Position numbers and translations under genes: made by a program. A stretch of 64,000 bases of DNA, from NCBI RefSeq assembly GCF_964656455.1, contig NC_135714.1, positions 127,590,131-127,654,130 of the forward strand, written 5' to 3'. Below the pieces are notes generated by a model. It did not search any database and had not been told where the DNA came from. It was given only the letters and a program-made list of their open reading frames with translations. The stretch is from Halichoerus grypus (taxonomy: Eukaryota > Chordata > Mammalia > Carnivora > Phocidae). Below are positions 35,410 through 46,179 of the stretch, piece by piece (within the stretch, counting starts at the first letter, position 1; the number at the start of each line of letters is the position of its first letter).

Positions 35410-35524
35410 TGGATTTATTCATTTACTTAACACTTTAACAAATATTAAGCATCCATAGGTTCCAGGGCTTGAGGATCCAAGTGAGGCCTTAAAAAACAGG
35501 TCCTTCCCTTCACTGAGGAGTAGA
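35410..35524 (-). mobile_element. L2 3' end fragment
   Basis: The sequence attcatttacttaacacttt, aacaaatattaagcatccat and ggtccttcccttcactgagg follows the reversed L2 ending. Confidence 0.5.
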
Positions 35525-35755
35525 AGTTGCATGGTTAGTAGCATAGACTCTGAAGCTTGGCTGCATGAGTTTCAATTCTGGCTACAATAGCTATTAGCTG
35601 CCTGACCTTGGGCAAGTTACTTGACATTTCTAAGCTTTGACTCTTTTATCTGTAAAATATAATACACCTTCCTAATAAGCTTGAGGACTGTGTGAGTTAG
35701 TCTATGTGAAGCAGTTAGGACATTCCCTAGAACATAGGAAGTACTATACACAAGA
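35525..35755 (+). mobile_element. MIR SINE
   Basis: Landmarks in order: agcatagactctgaagcttg, caattctggctacaatagct, ctgaccttgggcaagttact, atctgtaaaatataatacac and cctagaacataggaagtact. Confidence 0.8.
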
Positions 35756-35878
35756 AATAACAACAAAAATGGTAAACTTGGTAATTCCAGATAGCAGAGT
35801 TGCTATGGAGGGACTAGAGAGAGACAGAGTTAGCCATGCAGAAAGCTATGGGCCCCTTACTAAGATATGGAAGAAGGG

Positions 35879-36120
35879 AGGGCTCTGGCATCTCATTGCC
35901 TGGGTTCAGGTCCTGACCCTGCACCTTCAAATGTATGACCATAGGAAAATTTCTTAAGCTGTGTGTCTCTGTTTATTAATCTTTAAAATGAGAAAAACGG
36001 TAACACTTACCTCTTGGAGTTGTTTTAGGGAATTAGACAAGTAAACACCTGTAAGTCACTTAGAACGGTACCAAGAATGGAATTAGTGTACAATAAGTAT
36101 TGGCCATGATTATTATTATT
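35879..36120 (+). mobile_element. MIR SINE
   Basis: Landmarks in order: attgcctgggttcaggtcct, tatgaccataggaaaatttc, ttaatctttaaaatgagaaa, acctcttggagttgttttag and gtacaataagtattggcc. A second MIR in the same orientation about 120 bp after the first. Confidence 0.75.
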
Positions 36121-37265
36121 TTAGATAAAGGGAGAAGCATGAGAAAAGCCTGAGGCACATTCGGAGCACAGAGAGAAGGCCATCGTGACTGGAAGTTAGG
36201 GAGTTAAGAGTTTCAGTAGCCTTTGAGAAGAGATGGGCAGTAGCCCTCGTGGCCAGAGAACTTGTCTTTCTTGTCTGGATACCAGCAGGTGCAAGATCGT
36301 ATACACTCAAGATGCTGGATGTAGACCCTGCGGACTCCTGCATTCTGACAGTCTGCATCTATTTTCCAGCCTGGAACCTGAGTTGGTGGACCTCTGTACA
36401 GCAGAGGGCTGAAGAGCATTATGATGCGCGGGCCACAAACATGCAGCCTAAGTACCAGCTCACAAGAATGTCATGATACATAATTAGCAAGAGGGACAGT
36501 CTTCCCATTAAGGCACAAAACACAAAATTCTGGCTCAGACAATATAGCATGTTTGGTATCTCTTGAGTTTTGTAGCTTCAGACAACCAGGAGACACACTC
36601 ATGAGCAATTTCATAGAGAATATAGCAGCAAGGAATGGCAGAAGAGCCTGAGCCTTCCTCAAGGGAGTTGAGAATGAAAGGAGAAGACAAATGCTCATAT
36701 GCCTGAGGATCTACAAAGTCCTTCTAGGGCTTCCCAGGAAAATACTGGGTGAGATTTCTTGAAATTATGGAACTCCTTGGAATCAGTTCAGGTTACAATT
36801 ACGGGAAATTTGTGTATTAACGTTAATATGATTTTGTTTATACTTACAGGTTAGTGATGACTAGGGATATTTGGAACATATATGCCTGTTATTTTTTCCA
36901 GATACAATGTAACCTCCTAGAGTGAAGGAACTTTGTCCCCTAACTCCTAGTAAAAAAGCCATTGATAAATATTAGTTGATGATGATCAAGGTGAGTCTTA
37001 GTTTCAATAGAATCAAATGAGGCAAGAATTCTAGATCTTAGAAGTGAAGAATATGCAGTTTCACTCTGCCTCTAAATATGGACAAGTGTTGCTGGAGAGA
37101 AAATATCACAGCAAGAATAGAAAACTCTCTAGAGTATAACAGGAGTAATTAATATTTGAATGACTTAATGCCGATGACTGGTCACACTGACACTATTAGC
37201 TAAAGTATGAGGTAGAAATGCCACACGATGAACTATATTTTTCATAAGTGTTCATCCCAAATGGT
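36121..37265. other. Unassigned sequence
   Basis: No gene recognised. Between 36170 and 36720 several short frames overlap on both strands (for example 36249-36476 plus, 36116-36358 minus), none with a domain. The opening bases (cctgaggcacattcggagca) may be a remnant of reversed L2. Confidence 0.4.
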
Positions 37266-37269
37266 ATGG

Positions 37270-37385
37270 TGTATAGAAGGAAAAATACTGCTCCAGGGGT
37301 AGATGCCATAGGTCCTGATTCTACCACATGGCCTAAGTTATGATATTTTGGGCATGTCACTTAAATTTTAAAATAATAATGATGA
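37270..37385 (+). mobile_element. MIR fragment (tentative)
   Basis: The sequence ggtcctgattctaccacatg, gcctaagttatgatattttg and ggcatgtcacttaaatttta fits a diverged MIR core. Confidence 0.45.
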
Positions 37386-37394
37386 CTATAATTA

Positions 37395-37610
37395 TAGACT
37401 TCCATCATTTGGGGGAATTTACTATGTGCTAGTCACTGTTCTAAGGGCTTAACACCTATCTATCAAACTCATTTGATCTTACTAGCAACTCTGAGGGGCA
37501 TTCATTATTTCCATTTAAGAGAGAAGATCCTGGGAAACAGATGGGTAAAGTAACATTCACAGGTCACACCGAGGTTAAGTGGTAGAGCCAAGTTAAGAAT
37601 CTAGGGAGTC
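37395..37610 (-). mobile_element. MIR SINE
   Basis: Reversed MIR landmarks: atgtgctagtcactgttcta, actcatttgatcttactagc, ttatttccatttaagagaga, gaaacagatgggtaaagtaa and ggtcacaccgaggttaagtg. Confidence 0.75.
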
Positions 37611-38129
37611 CCCTCTTCTTTTTCTTCCTTTCCTTTCCTGAATAAGACAGTCCTAAAGCTATTAAGTGAGAATGACCATGGTAGGCATTCACACCAGGCA
37701 GGGGGAACCACAGTGCCCTGGCCTGTCATGGGGCGATGGAGTGAAAACTCTGGGCAGAACCAGGAGGATGTCCTCACACAGCAGCCTGGCACAGGTTCCC
37801 AAGTGGAGGGAGGAGGGTGGTCATGTGCAGGGAGCCCCTGATGATGCCCAAGAGATTGTGCCAAAAACTGATCTCAAATACTGCCTAGATCTTCTGGAAA
37901 AACAACTGCCACAGATGAAACAAGATGATACCCAGAAAAATAAAGTATAACAGAAACATTAGATAATGTATGAAGTACAAACACCAACAGACCTGCAATT
38001 AAAGGCCACTTTTAGATATTAAAGGATGATCTTTATATGATTATGAACATGGAAAAGTGTTTTGTTCAACCCTCATAAGCATCGTCAATATGCCATTGGT
38101 GGATCCACCTTTAATCACTGTGATTTAAA
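37611..38129. other. Unassigned, GC-richer block with opposing frames
   Basis: About 37660-37870 is noticeably more GC-rich than its surroundings. Frames run on both strands (plus 37666-37950, 94 codons; minus 37601-37864, 87 codons). I recognise neither protein. The plus frame ends in a hydrophilic helix-like stretch (KTDLKYCLDLLEKQLPQMKQ), and aataaa occurs just after. It could be a decayed retrocopy or an ordinary unique block. Confidence 0.35.
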
Positions 38130-38142
38130 AAAGTGTTCTTAA

Positions 38143-38331
38143 GGGCCCTCTGGGTGGCTCAGTCGGTTAAGTGTCTGCCTTCGGCTCAGGTCATGATCCC
38201 AGGGTCCTGGGATGGAGCCCCGCATTGGGCTTCCTGCTCAGCGGGAAGCCTGCTTCTCCCTCTGCTGCTCCCCCTTGTTTGTGTTCTATTTCTCTGTCAA
38301 ATAAATAAATAAAATCTTTAAAAATATAAAT
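38143..38331 (+). mobile_element. SINEC element
   Basis: Head gggccctctgggtggctcag (one internal change from cgcctggg), ggatggagccccgcattggg, and tail caaataaataaataaaatct. TSD aaagtgttcttaa (13 bases, exact) at 38130-38142 and 38332-38344. Confidence 0.94.
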
Positions 38332-38399
38332 AAAGTGTTCTTAAAAGATACATAACTAAATATAAAGATTTTTTTCTTCGTACTTAATTCTTTGTTTGT

Positions 38400-38860
38400 T
38401 TGTTTATTTATTTGTTTATTTTCCTGACTGGAGTGGATTTTATTTCTGCAGCACAGGCAACGCAAGTTTAGTCTTTAAAGTGAGCTCTCAGTGGTGAGAT
38501 GAGTCTCTGAAGAGGACTGAAGCATCCTAAACTCTCAGGGGTCCGGGTTGAGCTGTAAGGTGTATGGGGTAAGTTACAGTGCTGGAGATTCCTGTAGGTG
38601 GTGTTGGCCAGTTAGGCAGGGCCGGCGCCTTGAGTGGGCTTTTTGGCAGACTTTTGTTTCTTGGTATACAGTGGCAGTCCCTTTTAACTCTTTCCTGATT
38701 CTGCACAGAGAGAAACTATGGGAGCAAGTCCTCAAAACACTCGGTTGCTTCTAGAAGCACAGTCTTCAGCAGTGTGGACTCTCCTTGCCACAGCAGAAGT
38801 GAGGTGGCCGTGATGGGGACATGGGGGCAGGCCTGATACTTGGTTCACTTAACATAGAAG
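38400..38860 (-). pseudogene. Possible retrocopy of an unidentified 3' transcript end
   Basis: Read on the minus strand, about 430 bp of moderately GC-rich sequence ends with gcagaaataaaatccactcc (an AATAAA signal) and then, about 20 bases later, an A-rich tail made of aaataaacaaacaaac units (38393-38421 on the plus strand). That order is what a processed transcript copy would leave. I could not identify the source gene. The plus frame 38548-38754 runs antisense and has no domain. The flanking match acttaa is too short to be a convincing TSD. Alternative: a unique genomic block beside a simple repeat. Confidence 0.35.
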
Positions 38861-39148
38861 ATTCTCAATAAGAGTTTATCGGTATTGCTTTAATGTTAAT
38901 TATCTCAATGCCTGTACTGACATGTGAAAAATATATGGTTGCCATGCAATATTTATCTACTACGAAGAAAGGCACTCAGAAATGCCAGAACTATTAATTT
39001 GTCTAACAAATATTTACCAATAATCCGGGACCAAAAGAAATAATCCTGATTGTAAAACAAGCATTAAAGAAATGGGTTTGTGCTAAAATGAGCAAAGTAA
39101 TTTCAAGATGATGAAAGTTCTGTCTATGAGATTTCTAACTTCTCAAAT
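38861..39148. other. Unassigned sequence
   Basis: No recognised repeat or exon. Confidence 0.45.
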
Positions 39149-39870
39149 AGTGATCCGAAGGGGTACGTGCACCCCAATGTTTATAGCAGCAATGTCCACA
39201 ATAGCCAAACTGTGAAAGAGCCAAGATGTCCATCAACAGATGAATGGATAAAGAAGATGTGGTATACAATGGAATATTATGCAGCCATCAAAAAAACACG
39301 AAATCTTGCCATTTGCAATGACGTGGCTGGAACTAGAGGGTATTATGCTAAGCGAAATAAGTCAATCAGAGAAAGACATGTATCATATGATCTCACTGAT
39401 ATGAGGAATTCTTAATCTCAGGAAACAAACTGAGGGTTGCTGGAGTGGTGGGGGTGGGAGGGTTGCGGTGGCTGCAGGATAGACATTGGGGAGGGTATGT
39501 GCTACGGTGAGCGCTGTGAATTGTGTAAGACTGTTGAATCACAGACCTGTACCTCTGGAACAAATAATACATTATATGTTAAAAAAAAAAAAAAAAAGAA
39601 GAAGATAGTAGGAAGGGAAAAATGAAGGTGGGAAATCAGAGGGGGAGATGAACCATGAGAGACTATGGACTCTGAGAAACAAACTGAGGGTTCTAGAGGG
39701 GAGGGGGGTGGGGGATGGGTTAGCTTGGTGATCGGTATTAAAGAGGGCACGTATTGAATGGAGTACTGGGTGTTATGCACAAACAATGAATCATGGAACA
39801 CTACATCAAAAACTAATGATGTCATATATGGCGATTAACATAACATAATAAAATAAAATTTAAAAAAATT
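39149..39870 (+). mobile_element. Composite L1 3' end with two 3'-UTR modules (copy 3)
   Basis: The best copy of the arrangement. ORF2 tail (39160-39330: aatgtccacaatagccaaac, tggaatattatgcagccatc), module A (about 39340-39580, ending caaataatacattatatgtt), a 17-base A-run (39581-39597), module B (39598-39865, gaagatagtaggaaggga to gattaacataacataataaa), then an A-rich end. Both modules contain the same landmark words (gaaacaaactgagggtt, then a G-rich block, then an actgggtgttat-like block), so they are homologous. Frames 39167-39415, 39437-39625 and 39502-39825 are relics or shadows. Confidence 0.88.
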
Positions 39871-40172
39871 TAAAAAAGATCCTATTGATTTAAAAAATAT
39901 ACTTTTTCTTGGGAATGTGTATTATGCTTAATCTTTTAATTGAAAAAATAATGTATGCCAGTGACATTCAATTATAGAAGTTACTTTTCACATGAGAAAA
40001 ATACGTATTTTATGATGCAGTATTTCATGGTGTAAATTAAGCTACTGTGTTACTACTCAATATGCATTGGATTAGGAAATTAATAAAGTTTTACCCACAG
40101 ACTTTAAATAAACACCACATCTACACTGTAAAAAAAAAAACATTTGGGATAGACTAGGAAGTGGAAACAAAC
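39871..40172. other. Unassigned AT-rich sequence
   Basis: Nothing recognised. A-run at about 40130-40140. Confidence 0.45.
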
Positions 40173-40189
40173 AAATTCTGAAATCTCTC

Positions 40190-40398
40190 GGGGCGCCTGG
40201 GTGGCTCAGTTTGTTAAGCGACTGCCTTCGGCTCAGGTCATGATCCTGGAGTCCCTGGATCGAGTCCCACATCAGGCTCCCTGCTCGGCAGGGAGTCTGC
40301 TTCTCCCTCTGATCCTCCTGACCCTCCCCCCTCTCATGCTCTCTCTCTCTCAGTCTTTCTCTCTCAAATAAATAAATAAAATCTTTAAAAAAAAAAAA
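40190..40398 (+). mobile_element. SINEC element ('gcgactgcc...cctggagtcc' type)
   Basis: Head ggggcgcctgggtggctcag, then cctggagtccctggatcgag and a gatcctcctgaccctccccc middle with a small internal duplication. TSD aaattctgaaatctctc (17 bases, exact) at 40173-40189 and 40399-40415. Confidence 0.95.
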
Positions 40399-40415
40399 AA
40401 ATTCTGAAATCTCTC

Positions 40416-43400
40416 AATTCATTTTCATATAAATGGCATTTCCGGTCAAGAACATTAATGACTACATTATGAAAAGTTGTTAACACAATCTTTCCAGATA
40501 CATCATGGCAATAATAACAAAGTTTATACTGCTGTTTTTGAGGTTGTGCCTTAATATATAGACTATATAGACTATCTTAGAGAGCGTAAAGAGAAAGGTG
40601 ACAACATTCTCCATAGGTACTGAAAAGAGGCAGCTGTGACCCAAAAGGGCTCCATTCTATGCTTTACTTTGTGGTGTTTTATGAATTACATGAATTCTAG
40701 AAAAAAAAACAGAGGAGGCAGAGTAGGTAGTCTAAAGGTATTTCCAAGAAGAGAAAAGGTAATGGGAGACACTTTCTCTCAAAAAGTAACATCAGCTGAT
40801 AATGAATGTGGAAACTTGAAAATGTGGGTAGTCTTTTTTTCTACAGGACAGTGAGAAGGTGGGACTTTGGATGGCATGAATGGTTATGTAAAAACAGAGC
40901 AGTAATTTGAAATATTTTTACTAAAATCAAATAAATTCTAATGATTTATAATGAATGGCTCAAGATTTCATCCAGCTAAAAGACTTGGATGATCTAGCCC
41001 TCTCCAAATACATTTGGAATAGAGATTTAATTGGATGTTCTATTTAGAGTCTGTGCTATTGAAAAAGGCTTTTATCAACATCAAATGGGCATAGTAACAT
41101 AATTCAACAAGCAAGCAAGTAATGGAATGAAATTAAACAAAGGAAAACATACACCCACAAAGGTGAACTTAGCATTGGAGGAATTCAAATACATTTAATG
41201 CTGAATTAAACATAAAATGTCCAACATAGTCTTCCCAGCAAGTACATTATTTGTTGGAAGCCAGAATGCTGCCTCAATGCATTCTGATTCCTTATTTTGT
41301 TACATAATAATATGCTTAAAAAGCAACACATTGTGAGCTTGGGAGCTGTTAGGCATTTATTTACCATGGTGGGTTAATCTCATTCAGTGAGGTATAGAAA
41401 CTCAATAATGAGTGCTACAGTATATAAGCTAATTGCTAGGATAAAACCAAATGAATAATTACTTAACTCCAGAATGAGGCCTGCGGGAATTTTTCTTTAA
41501 TAAAGGTTTAATTCACCAGTGATAATGAATGCAATCTCACATACTACTGAATAACACCATTAGCATAATGGCTGGGATACAAAAACTATAATTAGAACTA
41601 AACAGAAACGTTAATTACAACCACCAAGGTACTGAATGAAATACTGTTGTTTAAGAAATTGACCTGCTTTGCTGTCATGCTTTATGGGTTCAAGGATATC
41701 TCTGTAATTAAATATATATATAAATAAATATATATGTGCATATATATAACCATCAAATAGAGTTTTTTAAATCATCCCACTGGAATCCTTTTAAGTGTAA
41801 TAAACATATTAATGAGAAATTGTCTAGAATTTGAATTACAAGCTAAACATAAAAATGATTAAAACCTTTGTTTTTTATCTTGATTAAATGCAAACATCAA
41901 TATTTGTGTTAAAAAAATCCAGTATTAGAGTAGGAGTCTCCAATTTTGCATTTTACTGGTGTTAGCTCTATGAATGCTAGAAAAGCAGTTACTAAAAATG
42001 AACAGATTAATAAAATGTGAAATATTACTATAATAAGTTAGAAAAATAAGTTGCATAATCAATGAAAAAAGTCAAAGTACTAAACTAATGGTTCTAAAAA
42101 ACTCAGCTGTGATTCCCAAATTATTTGAATTTCATTTATGTAAATATTTATATAACATTTAATTGCACATATAATAAAGGATTTCTGTATCTGGATAGAT
42201 ATATGTTGATAAGCATTTTGAAACCAAGCATCACATTCTTGTCTCTATTAAACATCAAAAACAATAACAATAACCATAACAACCCTCTCTTATTATATAG
42301 ATACTTTCAATGGGATATGCTTAGAAATACTATCAAAAAGAGAAAGCCATATGCCTCTATGTTTTATTGCCTCCTCCAATGATATTAATTTTTCATAACC
42401 TTTATTTTTAAGATAGAACTTCAAAAGAAAATAAAAATATCCTAGGAGCCAAATCAGTAAGACTGGAAAAATGTATCCCTGGCTACTCTTTATCCCTTTC
42501 CTCCATTACTCAGTTTTAATGGAATGAATATATCTCCCACTATTTTTCTATCAATCTCTTCCCTCCATTACAATTCATTTTCCAATAGTCCAACACAATT
42601 TTTGAGGTCATACTCGTATCATCTCCAGTAATGCACCTGGAAAGTGCCTCTCCTCTCACTATCGGCTATCCCATAAAAACTCCATTCTTTAATGAACTAT
42701 TACCTGGTAATAATTCATACAACAGATGTATTTATCCTTACAATTTTCTGTGACCTGGATGATTGCTCACCGTAAGTGGATTGCTCACCATAGCATCCTC
42801 CCTGACAATAGTCCATGAGGGAACAGAAGGGAGAAAGTATTAGCTGAGATGTATCCTTTCCCATGCTGCTTCATAGCCTCTTACACTAATAAAATATGAG
42901 TAGAACTGATGGTGACCATAACTCCTAAATAGGTCTTTGACCAAAGAAAGCTTCTCTTATATCAGGGAATGTCATCTTCTTGCACACTTTTGGATGGGTT
43001 ACAGAATGTAGGGTAGAAAGGGAGGAAAAGACTACGATCTAACAAATTAAATAAGTCAAATCAACTCTGGCCCCAACGGGATGAGTGATCGCCCTCATTA
43101 CTTAGATACTTATCTAAATATCTGGTGGGCAGTTCCGACCTAATGATTTACAAACTAATCCCCGCTTAGTATTGGTCTGTACACATCTTCTTCCTCATAT
43201 TCCCTACCTCAGTTGATACTAAACTATCAGCTACTAACACTATCAACCACCCAAACAGGAAATCCAGAGATTTTTCCCTACATTGTTAAATATAATTGAC
43301 TAACAACCTTAATCAACCTTTGTCATCCTCAATAACTCTCTCATTTTTTTCTCATTAAGAAGGGAAAGGTATAGAAGAGAATAATAGTTTTCCTCCAACA

Positions 43401-44640
43401 AAAACTTGAGTTTTAATTTACCTTGAATTAAAATAACTCTTTTTAGACCCATGAAAAGCGAACATTAGGATTTTAAAAATAAGCATGATATTATCATTTT
43501 TGGAAAATGTGTCACCAACTGATGATCACAAATGTAGATTAATACCAACAGTCCATCCAAGCATGCATAAAAATGCCTTTTATCATATTTTAATTCCCCA
43601 AAACATACATGTTGAAATTCCCTCTAAACGTACACAGTAAGAGAGATCTCAGGTTTCTCGTAATAAACAAGCCTACGATTTGCCTGTCTTTCTAAAGGAA
43701 GAGAAAGAGGAGGATCCTAATGGCTTCCAGCAATCAGTATACTTTTACCCTTGGGTGATCTCTGCAGTTTGAGAATGCATGCACAGTCTGAAAACATTCA
43801 CCTTGCTATGGACCTTGAACCATTCTGCAAATACATAGAAAAATAAATTAAGTTAATTCAAGTGCTATTGCTGTTGCTAACACTGTCCTTCACGAGGTGA
43901 AAAAAAAAAATAGGGGGGTGTGGGTAGAGAGTAGGACTATAGAGAAGGAAATTTGGAAATGGCACAAAAATCTACATTCTGCCTAGATCTTACTGGCATA
44001 TAAATTTCTTAAAAGGAGGATCATAATCAAACACAAACCATCTGTTTTGTTGTATAAAAATTAGCAACCATGGTTCCAGCATGTGGCTCTATCCAGATAC
44101 AATGCTTTTCTTCTTTTTTTTTATTTTTTGCATTTTCCACTTCATAATATATAAAAACTCCTGTCCAAACAGAGCCTGATACTACACCCACAATAAGATT
44201 CAGCCTCCTCTGTATTTTTAATTAACTCAGGCCCAGCAGTCGTTTTTAACAGCTAACATTTTGTGTGAGTTACAGGGTGCACACTGCTGAGACATAAATG
44301 CAAAGTAATCACTCTAATAAGTAGATATAAACATTTACAATAATTGCCACAAGTCTCTGCAACAAATAAGGGGATGGGAAGAAAAATAACCAGTGGTAAG
44401 CCAGGAAATAAGTTTCAATACAACTGCATGAGTACAGATGTCATTCAAAGCTCTGATCTTTTGTTGCATTTAGTCATTTCAATACCCCAAAGTCACTAAT
44501 GAGCTTGTACTTTCAATGCCAAAAAATGAGTACCCTGATTAAGAAACAAAAACAAAAACCAAGACTTCAATTTTTATGTTTGTGCCAAAGACACCAACAG
44601 AGAACCAAGGCACTTGGGTGATTGCATAATTTCCATAACA
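40416..44640. other. Repeat-poor island, about 4.2 kb
   Basis: I recognise no SINE, LINE or LTR in this stretch, although repeats fill most of the rest. No exon is convincing: frames 40636-40854 and 42125-42382 have no domain. Visible details are an alternating AT tract (41709-41750), an inverted TAAT-type site at 41557-41571 and an 18-bp near-exact tandem repeat at 42761-42796 (gattgctcac twice). It could hold conserved non-coding sequence, but that cannot be tested from one genome. Confidence 0.5.
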
Positions 44641-44644
44641 CAGA

Positions 44645-45200
44645 GAAATTATAACACCTCAGTCCAGAACCAAACAGGGCAAGCCTTCAGCACTCTTTCT
44701 GCAAAGAACAATAGGCTGTAAGGTAGAAAGAAGCTGGACAGATGGGAAGAGCAGAGAAAATGCCAAAAGAGCAAGACGAGGTTGGAGAAGCAGGCAGTGA
44801 TCAGGGTGTGGGAAGTTTGGTAGGGCAGGATAAGGGAAACAGATATTATGCTAAGCACAATGAAAACATGAGAGGGTTTTAAGCAAGGTAGCACCATGAC
44901 CTTCCTTATGTGTCTAAAAGGTTACCGTGCCAGCAGGTTAAAGAATGGGGCAAGAGTGAAACCAAGAAAACCACCTATGGGCTATCGCAGTAGGATGTTC
45001 GGTCTTCGGGAATAGGACTGTAGATAGAAGCAGAAAGAACAGGTAGGTCGAGGAGAGGTATTAGAAGAGAAAATAAAGAAAAAGGAGAGACAAAGAATGA
45101 ATCCAGGTTGGGACTTGGGCATATGGGAGAATAAAGGATGCCATTCACAAAGACAGGAAATACAGGGACTAGGGAAAGAATGAAAATTCATACGGAACTG
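44645..45200 (-). mobile_element. L2 LINE fragment
   Basis: Reverse-complement L2 phrases run in order: agagcaagacgaggttggag, gagagggttttaagcaaggt, gggctatcgcagtaggatgt, aggagagacaaagaatgaat and gaataaaggatgccattcac. Minus frames 44649-44897 and 44982-45191 lie in it and are relics. Confidence 0.65.
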
Positions 45201-45334
45201 AAGTCAACAATTCTCAGGTTTCTGAGCTACACCAAGCAGTGTCCACTATAGACCACAGATATCACCATTGCCTTTAATTAACAGCTTATAATCTGCTATG
45301 ACCCAGAGAGACAAATATATATGTGACCATTGGA

Positions 45335-45560
45335 AAAGAATAGCTAACACATAAAATGTATCACATGTGCACTAAGCACTAATGTAAGTGCTTTATTCAT
45401 TTAAATCTCACACAAATTCATTTTACAGGTGAGTAAACTGGGGTCCAGAGAAGTAAAGTACAAGCCCACAGTCACCCAGCTGATAAATGTTAGAGCCAGG
45501 ATTCAAACTGAGGCAGTTTGCTTCCCAAGTTTATGCCCTTAACCTTTTAATCCACACAGC
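45335..45560 (-). mobile_element. MIR SINE
   Basis: Reversed MIR is well preserved: catttaaatctcacacaaat, cattttacaggtgagtaaac, ggtccagagaagtaaagtac, cacagtcacccagctgataa and gagccaggattcaaactgag. Confidence 0.85.
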
Positions 45561-45587
45561 TTTCAAAACATATGAACACACATGTAT

Positions 45588-45612
45588 GTGTACACACACA
45601 CACACGCACACA
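45588..45612. repeat. (CA)n microsatellite
   Basis: Interrupted acacacac and gcacacac units next to the MIR. Confidence 0.85.
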
Positions 45613-46179
45613 CTGAAAGTTCTATGGTAAAGGTATAAAAGAATAAAGATTGATGTTAACTCTGAGCATCTGGGAATGCAGAAAAGCTCCGAGGAGGGCA
45701 GGGCAGGACAAGCCCTGATGGCTAGCTCATTTTTTTACAGAATGAAGAGCAGCGTGTGTTTGTTAGCAGGTAAAATGGCTAAGATAAAGGCACCTTAGCT
45801 AGAGGATCCAAGTAAGCTTGAGAAATTACTTTCCTTTGGACATAATTTTAGCTAAGTCAAGATTTGCCTAAAAACAACTGACACTGAAAGTGAACGTCTA
45901 TTCTAAGTTGGTAGAGCGGTTTTTCCAATAGTGGTGAGAATTTGATAGCTCATTACTTAGATGATCCCTGAGTAGTGACTGTTCTACCATCTCAGAGGAG
46001 GAGGAGATATTTAGCTGCATGAGATTAAGCAAATAGAACAGATGTGCAGTTTCCCTCTACAGGCCTTTGCACAGGGAAGTGGAAACATCTTTAAGGAAGG
46101 GCCAGCAAGAGCTTTTCTAAAGGGATAGTCACATGGGGAGGGCAGAGGGGTTGTGGGAGAGCTGATCACATCTATTTTA
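45613..46179. other. Unassigned sequence
   Basis: No recognised family or exon. Confidence 0.45.
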
